This document shows, piece by piece, positions 9,207-18,775 of a DNA stretch of 64,000 nucleotides (positions within the stretch are counted from its first letter, which is position 1; the number at the start of each line of letters is the position of its first letter). The DNA comes from Bacilli bacterium (GTDB lineage Bacteria > Bacillota_I > Bacilli_A > RF39 > UBA660), in contig JAFWRK010000046.1 in NCBI GenBank assembly GCA_017519965.1, positions 1 through 64,000 on the forward strand. Direction: 5' to 3'. The position numbers were made by a program, and so were the translations under genes. The notes beneath the pieces are model-generated. The model was given only the letters and a program-made list of their open reading frames with translations. It ran no database searches and was not told the DNA's origin.

Positions 9207-11627
9207 ATGTATCCACTAGGTAAACAATTTGAAGTAGATATAGCTAAGAGTAAGAGTGAAGATAAAAATATTTATCAAGGCCCTAATTATCGTATATCTG
9301 TTATCTCTGATAGATGTATAAGACTTGAATATTCTACTACAAATCAATTTGTTGATAATCCTACACAATTTGTAAGAAGAAGGAACATATGTGTTCCTGA
9401 TTTTGTTGCGGAACAAAATGATTCAGTATTACAAATAACTACTAAGTATTTTGTTTTAACTTATGTTAAAGGACAACCTTTTGTTGGTGGACATGTGGAT
9501 GCTGCTAAAAATTTAAAAATAACTTTACGAAGTCGTGATAAAGATAGACAAAAAGACTGGTACTACGGTCATCCAGAAGTTAGAAATATGGGTGGAAATA
9601 TAGTATCTGATGATGTTCCTATAGATAAAAGATTCCAAAGAGGATTATTTTCTTTAGATGGTTTTGCTTCTTTTGATGATAGTAATAGTAGAATAATAGT
9701 ACAGGATGGTACTTTATTAGAGCCTATAAATGGTCATACTGATATATATGTTTTTATGTATGATAGAGATTTTAAACAAGCTTTATTTGATTATTTTAAA
9801 ATGACTGGTTCTCCTGCAATGATACCTAGATATGCTTTAGGTAACTGGTGGAGTAGAAATGTTACTTATGATGATAATTCTGTAAATGAATTAATTAAGA
9901 ATTTTGAAAAGAAAAAGATTCCTTTATCTGTCTTGTTATTTGATCATGATTGGCATTATAGAAATATTGGAGATTATAAAGACTTAAAGTCTGGTTATAC
10001 TTTCAATAATGCGCTATTTAATAAACCAGAGGAAACAATTCAGAAACTTCATTCCAAAGGAATAAAAGTTGGATTAGTTGTTGATCCTATGAATGGTTTT
10101 TATCCACATGAAGCTTATTATAAACCTGCTAGTGAGTATTTAGAGATATTAGATTCTAAAGTTATATTATTTGATCCACTTAATCCTAAATTGTTGGATG
10201 TTTTATTTAAAGTATTTTTACATCCATTAGAACAATTAGGAGTTGATTTCTTTTGGAATGATAGTGCTTGTAGAGATGATATTTCTAAATTATGGGCATT
10301 AGATCACTATATGTATTTGGATAGTGGAAGAAATAATTCAAAAAGACCTATGATTTTGTCTCGTAATGGTTTAGTTGCTCCTCATAGATATCCTGTTTTA
10401 TATGGAGGGTCTAGCGAAGTAAGTTGGGAGTCTCTAAAATCATTACCATTCAAATATTTAAATGCTGCTAATATAGGAGTTAGTTGGTGGAGTCATGATG
10501 TTGGTGGTAACCATGGTGGATATGAACATGGTGAATTATATATTAGATATTTACAATTAGGTGTTTTTTCGCCAATTTTAAGATTCCATGGAGCAAGAGG
10601 GCCATATTATAAGAGAGAGCCATGGTTATGGGATGTTAAAACCGAAAATATAGCTGCTGATTATTTAAGATTAAGACATAGGCTAATTCCTTATTTATAT
10701 ACAGAAGCTTATAATTATACAAAATCAGGAACTCCGCTAATACAACCATTTTATTATAATTATATGTGGGTTTATGATGATGATATATATAGAAATCAAT
10801 ATTATTTTGGATCTCAATTATTAGTATGTCCTATACTAGATAAGAAAGATCCAACAATGAATCGTACTATTCATAAATTCTTTATACCTGATGGTATTTG
10901 GTATGATTTTGTTACTGGTAAAAAGTTTCCAGGTAATAAGAAATATACATCTTTCTTTAAAGAAAGTGATTATCCAGTATTTGCTCATGCTGGAAGTATA
11001 ATTCCTTTATCTAATCGAAGTGATTATAATAATACTGGATTACCAACTGATTTAGAAGTACAAATATTCCCTGGAGTATCTAATACTTATACTTTATATG
11101 AAGATGATGGAATTACTTCTTTATATAGGGATGGATATTATTTAAAGACTTCTATTGATTATAACTATTTAAAAAATAACTATACTGTTATTTTTAGATC
11201 TGTTGATGGTAAGAGTGGCATTGTACCTGAATATAGAAATTATAAAGTAGTATTTAGAAATACTAAACAAGCAAGAGATGTTGTTGTTTATTTTAATTCT
11301 ACGCAAATAAATGTAGAAAGCTATGTTGATGGAAATGACTTTATAGTAGAAGTTAAGAATTGTCCTACTATCGGTCAATTATCAATAAATTGTAAGGGTA
11401 AAGACATTGAAATTGATGCTTTACGTTTGATTAATGATGATGTTAATAGTATTTTAATGGATTTAAAGATTGGTACATATTTAAAAGAAGAAATAGCAGC
11501 TATAATGTTTGGACCATTATCTATTAGTAAAAAACGTATTGAAATACGTAAGATGAAGAAAAAGGGATTAGATAAAAACTATATTACTTTATTTTTAAAA
11601 TTACTTGAATATATTAATGAAGTATAG
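9207..11627 (+). CDS. Glycoside hydrolase family 31 protein
   Basis: The 806-aa protein has a GH31 layout: an N-terminal beta-sandwich (about 1-200), a TIM barrel (about 205-560) and C-terminal beta domains. The nucleophile motif is recognisable as FFWND with Asp352, and later barrel motifs SHDVGGNHGG, FSPILRFHG and PW are present. The usual acid/base motif (W-x-G-D-N-x-S-x-W) reads YGGSSEVSW, so Ser402 sits where Asp is expected. There is no signal peptide, so it is cytoplasmic. The extreme C-terminus (~75 aa) is a helical extension. Family members are alpha-glucosidases, xylosidases or transglycosylases; the substrate cannot be told here. Confidence 0.88.
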   Translation: MYPLGKQFEVDIAKSKSEDKNIYQGPNYRISVISDRCIRLEYSTTNQFVDNPTQFVRRRNICVPDFVAEQNDSVLQITTKYFVLTYVKGQPFVGGHVDAAKNLKITLRSRDKDRQKDWYYGHPEVRNMGGNIVSDDVPIDKRFQRGLFSLDGFASFDDSNSRIIVQDGTLLEPINGHTDIYVFMYDRDFKQALFDYFKMTGSPAMIPRYALGNWWSRNVTYDDNSVNELIKNFEKKKIPLSVLLFDHDWHYRNIGDYKDLKSGYTFNNALFNKPEETIQKLHSKGIKVGLVVDPMNGFYPHEAYYKPASEYLEILDSKVILFDPLNPKLLDVLFKVFLHPLEQLGVDFFWNDSACRDDISKLWALDHYMYLDSGRNNSKRPMILSRNGLVAPHRYPVLYGGSSEVSWESLKSLPFKYLNAANIGVSWWSHDVGGNHGGYEHGELYIRYLQLGVFSPILRFHGARGPYYKREPWLWDVKTENIAADYLRLRHRLIPYLYTEAYNYTKSGTPLIQPFYYNYMWVYDDDIYRNQYYFGSQLLVCPILDKKDPTMNRTIHKFFIPDGIWYDFVTGKKFPGNKKYTSFFKESDYPVFAHAGSIIPLSNRSDYNNTGLPTDLEVQIFPGVSNTYTLYEDDGITSLYRDGYYLKTSIDYNYLKNNYTVIFRSVDGKSGIVPEYRNYKVVFRNTKQARDVVVYFNSTQINVESYVDGNDFIVEVKNCPTIGQLSINCKGKDIEIDALRLINDDVNSILMDLKIGTYLKEEIAAIMFGPLSISKKRIEIRKMKKKGLDKNYITLFLKLLEYINEV

Positions 11628-11637
11628 GTGGTGTTAT

Positions 11638-12540
11638 ATGGTTGAAATAGAAGATGTTACTAAAAAGGTTCATTCTTTAGAAAAATTAAAAAATACTGTT
11701 ATTACTAATTATTTAAGTGATATAGATATCGATAATGAATTAGATATATATGATAAAGTAGTTAGACACTTTTTCAATGGTGATTTAGATAATTATTATG
11801 ATAATAAGTTATTTGATAATGTATCATATGAATCTAAAATAGATATATTAAATAATGTCCGTAAATATAATACTTTGTGTTTTTATAATAAAGATATTAA
11901 TAACTGGTTAGATTCTGTTGATAGTATTCCTATTGAAGATTATAATCTTATTACTTATCAAATAGTTGATAACTTTGATTTTTTGTTAAGACTATATCTT
12001 TATGGTGGAGAAGATAGCTTAAGATTATTAGATGATTATTCTAATAGTAATTTCGCTAATAAAGATTTATGTGCAGTAGAAGACGTTAAAAGAAATTTTG
12101 TTACTGATGAAATATTATTTTCTACTTTTAAAGAATTAAGTTCTAATAATAGTTATTATGATGTATTTACTAAAAATGAAAAGAATGCCTTAATTAGATA
12201 TGCTGAAGGTACTATGTATTTTTATGATAACGACAAAATTGTTATTAATAGTCCATTAGCTTTGTTACTTGAATTATACTATCGATTAAATGGAGAGACT
12301 TATGATATTTCTAATAAAAACGATATTAGTATAATAGCTAATTTAACTGGTTTCTTTAAGAATGAAGATAATTTCTATAATAATGTTTTAGATATGTTTT
12401 ATGATTATCAACAATTAATTGTGGATAAAGAAATTAACTATTCAAATAGTGGTTTAACTACAGATATAACTCTTAGTGATTTAAATAGTAAATGGATATT
12501 AACTGATACAGAAATACTAAATAAAGGTATTATAAAGTAA
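11638..12540 (+). CDS. Hypothetical acidic protein downstream of GH31
   Basis: I do not recognise this 300-aa protein. It is soluble, rich in Asp, Asn, Tyr and Leu, predicted helical throughout, with no signal peptide or membrane helix. The start at ATG 11638 is chosen because AGGTGG lies directly upstream and the longer reading (from 11605) runs back into the GH31 gene. The 10-base gap to the GH31 stop indicates co-transcription, so a role linked to that enzyme is possible but unsupported by motifs. Confidence 0.7.
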   Translation: MVEIEDVTKKVHSLEKLKNTVITNYLSDIDIDNELDIYDKVVRHFFNGDLDNYYDNKLFDNVSYESKIDILNNVRKYNTLCFYNKDINNWLDSVDSIPIEDYNLITYQIVDNFDFLLRLYLYGGEDSLRLLDDYSNSNFANKDLCAVEDVKRNFVTDEILFSTFKELSSNNSYYDVFTKNEKNALIRYAEGTMYFYDNDKIVINSPLALLLELYYRLNGETYDISNKNDISIIANLTGFFKNEDNFYNNVLDMFYDYQQLIVDKEINYSNSGLTTDITLSDLNSKWILTDTEILNKGIIK

Positions 12541-12547
12541 TTTTTTC

Positions 12548-12576
12548 TTGTATTAATTAATTATTTATAATATAAT
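12548..12576 (+). promoter_or_regulatory. Promoter of the leucine T-box operon
   Basis: TTGTAT, a 17-base spacer and a perfect TATAAT lie just upstream of the T-box leader. Confidence 0.65.
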
Positions 12577-12582
12577 ATGATT

Positions 12583-12800
12583 AGTTTTTGAAATATTAGT
12601 GGTAGTATTAGCTATAAAAAAACTTTTTAGAGAGCTTGTGGTAGGTGAAAACAAGTAAGTGATTATAGTGAACTTGATCATGTATTATAATATTAGGGTA
12701 AGACCTTTATCTCTTTTAAAGTTGCATAGTATTTTACTATGAATTAAGGTGGTACCGCGATAACTCGTCCTTATGTTAAGGATCGAGTTTTTTTTTGGAG
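12583..12800 (+). promoter_or_regulatory. T-box leader, probably leucine-specific
   Basis: Stem I has the conserved AGAGAGCTTGTGGTAGGTGAA element (12630-12650). A CTT (Leu) triplet at 12673-12675 lies in the specifier-loop position. The T-box sequence AAGGTGGTACCGCG is at 12745-12758. A terminator hairpin follows (12762-12796, AACTCGTCCTT paired with AAGGATCGAGTT and a long T-run); its 5' arm overlaps the antiterminator. Uncharged tRNA-Leu would switch on the downstream membrane protein and leuS. The leucine call rests on the triplet plus the leuS context. Confidence 0.93.
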
Positions 12801-12805
12801 GATTT

Positions 12806-13171
12806 ATGAAGGAGTTATTATTATTTATTTTTACTTTTGTTATTACTTTAATAATCTATGAAATATTTGTTGTTTCAAAAACTAAGAAAAAAATAGCAAA
12901 TGGAGTTAAGGTAAAAGATATAGTTGAGATTAGATATTTAGTTAATAGATATAATCTTGATATGAAAAAGATTGATTATAATCAGTTACTGCAATTAGTT
13001 GCATTAGTTTCATCTTTTGATATAGCTATTGTAATATCAATAATGTTACTGATTAGTAATTTTATATTAGAGATTATATTTGCTTTTATTGGAATAATAA
13101 TATCTATATTGTTAAGTTATCACATTGTTTATTTATTTTATAAAAAGAAAGGAATGATTAAGAATGATTAA
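12806..13171 (+). CDS. Small membrane protein between T-box and leuS
   Basis: This 121-aa protein has an N-terminal membrane helix (about 3-23), a cytoplasmic Lys-rich segment with the pattern EIRYLVNRYNLD-x-x-x-I-D-Y, and a long C-terminal hydrophobic hairpin (about 60-112). The start is ATG 12806 behind TTGGAGGATTT; the apparent longer reading begins inside the terminator stem. It overlaps leuS by 8 bases. I do not recognise the family. Being the first gene under a leucine T-box, it should be made when Leu-tRNA is short. Confidence 0.75.
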   Translation: MKELLLFIFTFVITLIIYEIFVVSKTKKKIANGVKVKDIVEIRYLVNRYNLDMKKIDYNQLLQLVALVSSFDIAIVISIMLLISNFILEIIFAFIGIIISILLSYHIVYLFYKKKGMIKND

Positions 13172-15572
13172 TTATAATGAAATTGAAAAGAAATGGCAAG
13201 ATTATTGGGATAAGAATGAATCTTTTAAAGCTGTGAATAACTCTAGTAAGAAACCTTATTATATATTGGTAGAGTTTCCTTATCCATCAGGAGCAGGATT
13301 ACATGTAGGACATGTTAGAAGTTATACTGCTCATGATGCTATGGCTAGAATGAGAAGAATGCAAGGAGAAAATGTATTATTTCCTATGGGATGGGATGCA
13401 TTTGGAGCTCCTGCTGAACAATATGCTATAAAGAATCATATTCATCCTAAACAAGCAGTTGTTGAAAATATAAAGACATTTAAAGGACAAATGAAGAAGA
13501 TGGGATTTTCATTTGATTGGTCTAGAGAATTTTCTACTACTGATCCTGATTACTACAAATGGACTCAATGGCAATTTTTACAATTCTATAAACATGGAAT
13601 GGCTTATAAGGATACTATTCCTGTTAACTGGTGTCCTACTTGTAAGAGTGTATTATCTAATGAAGATGCTGCAGGAGGAGTATGTGAAAGATGTGGATCT
13701 AAAGTTCAACAAAAGGAAAAGAGTCAATGGATGCTTCGTATGGCAGATTATGCAGAAGATTTATTGAAAGGATTAGATGATACTAATTTTGCTGATAGAG
13801 TTAAGTTAGGACAAATTAATTGGATTGGTAAAAGTGAAGGTGTAGAAGTAGATGTTGATATTGTAGGTGGAGGTAAATTCTCTATATTTACTACTTGTAT
13901 TGAAACTATATATGGAATTACTTTCTTTGTTATTGCTCCTGATGGTAAATTAATTAAGGAATTGATGCCTAGAGTAGAAAATAAAGATGAAGTATTGGCT
14001 TATATCGAAGAAACTGCTAATAAGTCTGCTATGGATAGAACAGAATTAAATAAAGGTAAGACTGGTGTAGAAGTAAAGGGTATTAAAGCTATTAATCCAG
14101 TTAATGGTAAAGAAGTTCCAGTATATTTAGGTGACTTTGTTTTAGGAGATTATGGTACTGGTGCTGTAATGGCTGTACCTGCTCATGATCAAAGAGATTA
14201 TGAGTATGCTAAGGAACATAATTTAGAAATTATTAGAGTAATTGATTCAGGTGATATTTCTGAACATGCTGTTGAAAAAGGTGAATATTTAGTAGATAGT
14301 AAAGCTGTTTTAGTAAATAGTGCAGAGTTTGATGGTTTAAGTGTTCCTAATGCTAAAGAAGCTATAACTAAGATGCTAGAAGAAAAGAATATAGGAAGAC
14401 GTGTTAATAATTATAAAATGCGTGATTGGATTTTCTCTCGTCAAAGATTCTGGGGAGAACCAATTCCTATGATTTATTGTGAAAAATGTGGATGGCAACC
14501 AATGAATGAAGAAGACTTACCATTGTTACTTCCTGATGTTGCTGAATATGAACCTACTGATAATGGAGAAAGTCCTTTAGCTAAAATTGATGATTGGGTT
14601 AATACTAAGTGTCCAAAATGTGGTGGAGATGCTAAGAGAGAAACTGATACTATGCCTAACTGGGCTGGTTCTTCATGGTACTTCTTAAGATTTATGGATG
14701 CTCATAATGCAAATGAGTTTGCATCAATGGATGCTATGAAGTATTGGAATAGAGTAGATTGGTATAATGGTGGTATGGAACATACTGCAAGACACTTATT
14801 ATATGCTAGATTCTGGGTACAATTCTTATATAATATTGGATTAGTTCCAAATAAAGAAATGATTTGGACTAGAGTATCACATGGTATGATTTTAGGTCCT
14901 GATGGATTGAAAATGTCTAAATCTAAAGGTAATGTAATAAATCCTGATGATATAGTTAGAGACTATGGAGCTGATACTTTAAGAGTTTATGAAATGTTTA
15001 TCGGTGATTATCAACAAGATGCTGCTTGGAGTGAAGATTCTTTAAGAGGATGTAGAAAATTCATTGATAGAATTGTTAGAATGAAAGATATAATAACTGA
15101 TTCTAATAAATATACTAATGAAGTTTTAGCCAATAAAACTATAAAGAAAGTTGAAAATGATATATTATCATTAAAATATAATACAGCTATTTCTTCTTTA
15201 ATGATTATGTTAAATGAATATGATAAACAGGAAGAAGTAACTAAAGCTGATTATTCATTATTACTTACTTTATTAAATCCATTTGCTCCTCATATAACTG
15301 AAGAATTAAATGAACAAATTGGTAATAAACCTATTTGTGAATCAAGTTGGCCTAAATATGATGAGAGTAAAATAGTTGAAGATACAATTAGTATTGGTGT
15401 TCAAGTTAATGGTAAAGTTAGAGGAACAGTTGATATTAATGTAGATGATTCAGAAGAAGTTGTTAAAGAAAAAGCAATGAATGAAGAAAATGTTAAAAAA
15501 CATATTGATGGAAAAGAAGTAGTTAAAGTAATAGTTATTAAAGGTAGAATAGTTAATATAGTTGTTAAATAA
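13164..15572 (+). CDS. leuS: Leucyl-tRNA synthetase with altered editing motif
   Basis: The class I signatures are both present: YPSGAGLHVGHVRSYT for HIGH (about residues 39-54) and GLKMSKSKGN near 588. At 802 aa it matches bacterial LeuRS. Zn-type Cys pairs (CPTC, CERC; CEKC, CPKC) are visible. In the CP1 editing domain the usual TTRPDT threonine-rich motif reads TTCIET (residues 243-248), so the conserved Arg, Pro and Asp are changed, while the second-site motif AHDQRD is intact. Translation is coupled to the preceding membrane-protein gene. Confidence 0.97.
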   Translation: MINYNEIEKKWQDYWDKNESFKAVNNSSKKPYYILVEFPYPSGAGLHVGHVRSYTAHDAMARMRRMQGENVLFPMGWDAFGAPAEQYAIKNHIHPKQAVVENIKTFKGQMKKMGFSFDWSREFSTTDPDYYKWTQWQFLQFYKHGMAYKDTIPVNWCPTCKSVLSNEDAAGGVCERCGSKVQQKEKSQWMLRMADYAEDLLKGLDDTNFADRVKLGQINWIGKSEGVEVDVDIVGGGKFSIFTTCIETIYGITFFVIAPDGKLIKELMPRVENKDEVLAYIEETANKSAMDRTELNKGKTGVEVKGIKAINPVNGKEVPVYLGDFVLGDYGTGAVMAVPAHDQRDYEYAKEHNLEIIRVIDSGDISEHAVEKGEYLVDSKAVLVNSAEFDGLSVPNAKEAITKMLEEKNIGRRVNNYKMRDWIFSRQRFWGEPIPMIYCEKCGWQPMNEEDLPLLLPDVAEYEPTDNGESPLAKIDDWVNTKCPKCGGDAKRETDTMPNWAGSSWYFLRFMDAHNANEFASMDAMKYWNRVDWYNGGMEHTARHLLYARFWVQFLYNIGLVPNKEMIWTRVSHGMILGPDGLKMSKSKGNVINPDDIVRDYGADTLRVYEMFIGDYQQDAAWSEDSLRGCRKFIDRIVRMKDIITDSNKYTNEVLANKTIKKVENDILSLKYNTAISSLMIMLNEYDKQEEVTKADYSLLLTLLNPFAPHITEELNEQIGNKPICESSWPKYDESKIVEDTISIGVQVNGKVRGTVDINVDDSEEVVKEKAMNEENVKKHIDGKEVVKVIVIKGRIVNIVVK

Positions 15573-15597
15573 AAAGTCGATTAATCGACTTTTTTTA
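15571..15597 (+). terminator. Terminator after leuS
   Basis: The stem AAAAAGTCGAT/ATCGACTTTTT is followed by more T residues directly after the leuS stop. Confidence 0.9.
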
Positions 15598-15632
15598 TTG
15601 TTACTTATTTTTATAATAGTATTGGTGATATT

Positions 15633-15800
15633 ATGAAAGTTAAAATATTTGATTGTGAAGATGAAACAGATCTTGAAGAAAGTGTTAATAATTTTTTAGA
15701 AGGTATTAAAAATTTAGTTGATATTAAATATCAAGTTGGTTGTAGTGTCTATAGTGAAGAGCAGATTTTTTGTTTTTCAGCAATGATTATATATTATTAA
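15633..15800 (+). CDS. cse60: Sporulation protein Cse60 family
   Basis: This short gene encodes 55 aa beginning MKVKIFDCEDETDLEESVN and ending FCFSAMIIYY. The start (MKVK-x-F-D), the central NNFLEG and DIKYQV segments and the CFSAMIIY end match the Cse60 family, which is expressed under sigma-E in the Bacillus mother cell; its molecular role is unknown. GGTG lies just before the ATG. It stands between the leuS terminator and the flippase gene. Confidence 0.85.
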   Translation: MKVKIFDCEDETDLEESVNNFLEGIKNLVDIKYQVGCSVYSEEQIFCFSAMIIYY

Positions 15801-15833
15801 TATGTTATAATTTATTTATAGTGGAGTGTAGTT

Positions 15834-17471
15834 ATGAAGAAAGATAAAGTAATGAGGAAAAATTCATTTATTAAAGGTGCATTATTTGTAACTTTAGGAA
15901 TAGTTATTACAAAGATTTTAGGTATCTTATACGTAATACCTTTTCATGCTTTAATTGGTGAAAAGGGTGGTGCCTTATATGGCTATGCATATACTATTTA
16001 TGTATTCTTTATTAGTTTATCTACTGCTGGAATTCCACTAGCTATAAGTAAATTAGTATCTGAATATAATACTATGGGTAATTATGATGCTAAAGATAGA
16101 GTTTTTTATTTAGGTAAAAAAATAGCTTTAATTTTCGGATTTATATGTTTTTTATTTTTAAATATATTTGCTTCATTATTTGCAAAAATAATTATTGGTG
16201 ATTTATCAGGTGGTAATACTATATCTGATGTTACTTTAGTTATTAGAATTATATCTACTGCTATTCTTATTGTACCTGTTATTAGTATTTATAGAGGTTA
16301 TTATCAAGGACATAAATTTATGGAGCCTTATTCATTATCTCAAGTTATTGAACAATTATTTAGAGTATTAGTAATAATTATAGGTAGTTTTTTAGTATTA
16401 AAAGTTTTTAAATTGAGTTTAACTACAGCTGTTGGAGTTGCAGTATTTGGAGCCACTATAGGAGCTTTAGTTGCTTATATATATTTAGTTACTAAAATGA
16501 TTAATAATAAGTCTAAATTTAAGAATAATGTTCCAAAAATAAAGATTCCTGTTAGTGATAAAGAATTAATTAGAAAGATATTCTATTATTCAATTTCTTT
16601 AATATTAATTGATATATCTAAGTCTATCTATTCTTTTATTGATACTTTTAGTGTTGTTAATGGATTAGTGAATTATGCTAATTATACTGTTAGTGAAGCA
16701 GAAACTATAATGAGTATGCTATCTACATGGGCTACTAAGTTTAATATGATTGTATCTTCAGTAGCTACTGGTATAGTTGTTAGTTTAGTACCTAATTTAA
16801 CTCAAAGTATAGTTAATAAGAATGATCAAGATATTAATTCTAAAGTTAATCAAGCAATTGGTATATGTCTATATTTAACTATTCCTATGGTCTTTGGAAT
16901 TTCATTTTTAGCTAAACCATTGTGGAATTTATTTTATGGCTCTAGTGATGTAGGTCCTACATTACTTTCATATTTTATTTTTACTGGACTCGCTTCTAGT
17001 TTGTTCACTGTAATAATTACTATAATTCATTTATTTAAAGATAATAAGATTTTAGCTATAAGTTTATTTACTGGTGTTATTGTTAAGATGCTATTTAATG
17101 TACCTTTAATTAGTTCATTCTGTAGAAGAGGTTTTCCAGCATATTATGGAGTAATAAGTGCTACTATATTTGGATATTTAATATCTATTGTTATTTCTTT
17201 AGTTTATTTAAATAGAAAGAGCAATATTAATTTTGAAAAACTAGTAAGTAATTTCTTTGATATACTTTGTGGAAGTATACTTATGTTATTTGTTTTATTT
17301 ATTATTAAATTTTTTATACCATTTAATTCTATTAATAGATTTATAAATTTAATGGTAATAGTCTTTTATTCTATAATTGGAATAATAATATATTTCTTTA
17401 CTACATATAAGTTTAAGACTATAGATAAACTATTTGGTAAAGATTTTATAAACAAAATAATAAAGAGATAA
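15834..17471 (+). CDS. murJ: Lipid II flippase of the MurJ/YtgP (SpoVB-like) family
   Basis: The protein has 545 aa with about 14 hydrophobic segments. Its beginning (FIKGALFVTLGIVITKILGIL) and the early GGALYGYAY and STAGIPLAISKLVSEYN motifs are those of the MviN/MATE-type polysaccharide exporters close to Bacillus YtgP (544 aa). It would move lipid II across the membrane for peptidoglycan assembly. The sporulation paralogue SpoVB is an alternative, but the length and closeness to leuS and trmB favour YtgP. GGAGTG precedes the ATG. Confidence 0.85.
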   Translation: MKKDKVMRKNSFIKGALFVTLGIVITKILGILYVIPFHALIGEKGGALYGYAYTIYVFFISLSTAGIPLAISKLVSEYNTMGNYDAKDRVFYLGKKIALIFGFICFLFLNIFASLFAKIIIGDLSGGNTISDVTLVIRIISTAILIVPVISIYRGYYQGHKFMEPYSLSQVIEQLFRVLVIIIGSFLVLKVFKLSLTTAVGVAVFGATIGALVAYIYLVTKMINNKSKFKNNVPKIKIPVSDKELIRKIFYYSISLILIDISKSIYSFIDTFSVVNGLVNYANYTVSEAETIMSMLSTWATKFNMIVSSVATGIVVSLVPNLTQSIVNKNDQDINSKVNQAIGICLYLTIPMVFGISFLAKPLWNLFYGSSDVGPTLLSYFIFTGLASSLFTVIITIIHLFKDNKILAISLFTGVIVKMLFNVPLISSFCRRGFPAYYGVISATIFGYLISIVISLVYLNRKSNINFEKLVSNFFDILCGSILMLFVLFIIKFFIPFNSINRFINLMVIVFYSIIGIIIYFFTTYKFKTIDKLFGKDFINKIIKR

Positions 17472-17486
17472 TTTTATCTCTTTATT
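17461..17486. terminator. Convergent terminator between murJ and femX-like genes
   Basis: AAAGAGATAA pairs with TTATCTCTTT. It overlaps the murJ stop and the stop of the opposing gene, with T-rich sequence on each side. Confidence 0.8.
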
Positions 17487-18775
17487 TTCTTTTTTAATTT
17501 TTTTAAATTGTGATATAAAGAATATGCTAAATTATATGAGTGATACCAGAATGGAGAAATAACTAAATCAAATTCTCCTAATAATTCTACTACATGTCCT
17601 CCAAAACTCTTTTTAAATAGGTAAAGTCCATATAATGGATTATCCTTATTAAAGTCTCCTGTTATACCATAGAAGTTATATCTTTTATAGTGGTTATCTA
17701 TAGCATATTTTACTCCTGCATAATGAACTGTATATGCTGATTGAAATTGCATTAAGTTATCATCTGTTCCTCCATATAGTGATAATACTTCATTACCATA
17801 TATTAGGAAAAGAATTCCTCCTAATGTTTTTTTATTTCCATACTCTTTCTTGTATTCTTTAATTTTTTCTATTTGTTTTTTTAATCTTTCTATTGAATCA
17901 TTATCTTGTTTATTAGATGATTCATATTTTTTCTCATTCATCTTTAATAGATTATTATCATGTTTATATATTCTATCTTTTAATGATTTTTCTATTTCTT
18001 CTAATTCTTTATTTGTATTGTCCTCATATTCATTGAAATCTATTTCGGCGATTAATACTTTTAGTATTCCCGTATCATGTAGTGAATCCCACATGCTTTC
18101 ATAATATGATAATGGCCTATCTATAAATTCTCTTCTATCTGATGTGTGTTCCATTATATTTTTAAAAATTATTAGTTCATCTCTATTGATTTCTCTTGTT
18201 GTAATACAAGACTTTTCATTTTTTCTTAAGATTTGTCTTGTTTTAGATTCCATATCTTTTTGTACTTCTTCTTCAGATCTACCATTAATTTCAATTACAT
18301 GCATCCATCTAGGTTGTAATGTATCTTGCATAAGATTGAATCCAAAATGTTTATATCCTAAGCTTTTTAGATTATCAAAAGATTGATAATTATTATATCC
18401 ATTCTCTACAATATTACCATTATTATCTCTTTCTTGATATTCTACATATGGATCAATCTTTAGTAAAAATCCTTTTTCTTTCTTTAGAAATTTTTTTATT
18501 TCTTTAGTAAATTCTTCTAGTAGTTCTTTATTATTATAATCAACTAGTAATCCTCTTGGAGAATAAAATAATTTCTTTTTAATAATTGGTATTACTTTTG
18601 CAAGTAATAAAGCTCCAGCTTTTATTTCTTCATTATCTTCTAAACCTATATAGTATGGTATCCAATTATTTTTTTCTTTAAGATTTGCCCATTCTTTTGT
18701 TTGATGAAAAGTTATCTGTTCATGTTTATCAGCAAAGTCTTTAAATTCCTTTTCATTTAACTTTACTAACTTCAT
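17474..18775 (-). CDS. FemX/FemAB-family peptidoglycan aminoacyltransferase (second of pair)
   Basis: The 433-aa protein belongs to the tRNA-dependent aminoacyltransferases that add amino acids to the interpeptide bridge of lipid II. Visible are QTKEWANLKE (start of the first acetyltransferase-like domain), YSPRGLLVDY, LQPRWMHVI and the C-terminal YNFYGITGDFNKDNPLYGLYLFKK. A charged antiparallel coiled coil lies at about residues 255-315, as in FemA. It overlaps the upstream paralogue by 23 bases, so the two are co-translated. Which amino acids are added cannot be read from sequence. Confidence 0.92.
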   Translation of the reverse strand: MKLVKLNEKEFKDFADKHEQITFHQTKEWANLKEKNNWIPYYIGLEDNEEIKAGALLLAKVIPIIKKKLFYSPRGLLVDYNNKELLEEFTKEIKKFLKKEKGFLLKIDPYVEYQERDNNGNIVENGYNNYQSFDNLKSLGYKHFGFNLMQDTLQPRWMHVIEINGRSEEEVQKDMESKTRQILRKNEKSCITTREINRDELIIFKNIMEHTSDRREFIDRPLSYYESMWDSLHDTGILKVLIAEIDFNEYEDNTNKELEEIEKSLKDRIYKHDNNLLKMNEKKYESSNKQDNDSIERLKKQIEKIKEYKKEYGNKKTLGGILFLIYGNEVLSLYGGTDDNLMQFQSAYTVHYAGVKYAIDNHYKRYNFYGITGDFNKDNPLYGLYLFKKSFGGHVVELLGEFDLVISPFWYHSYNLAYSLYHNLKKLKKKIKR

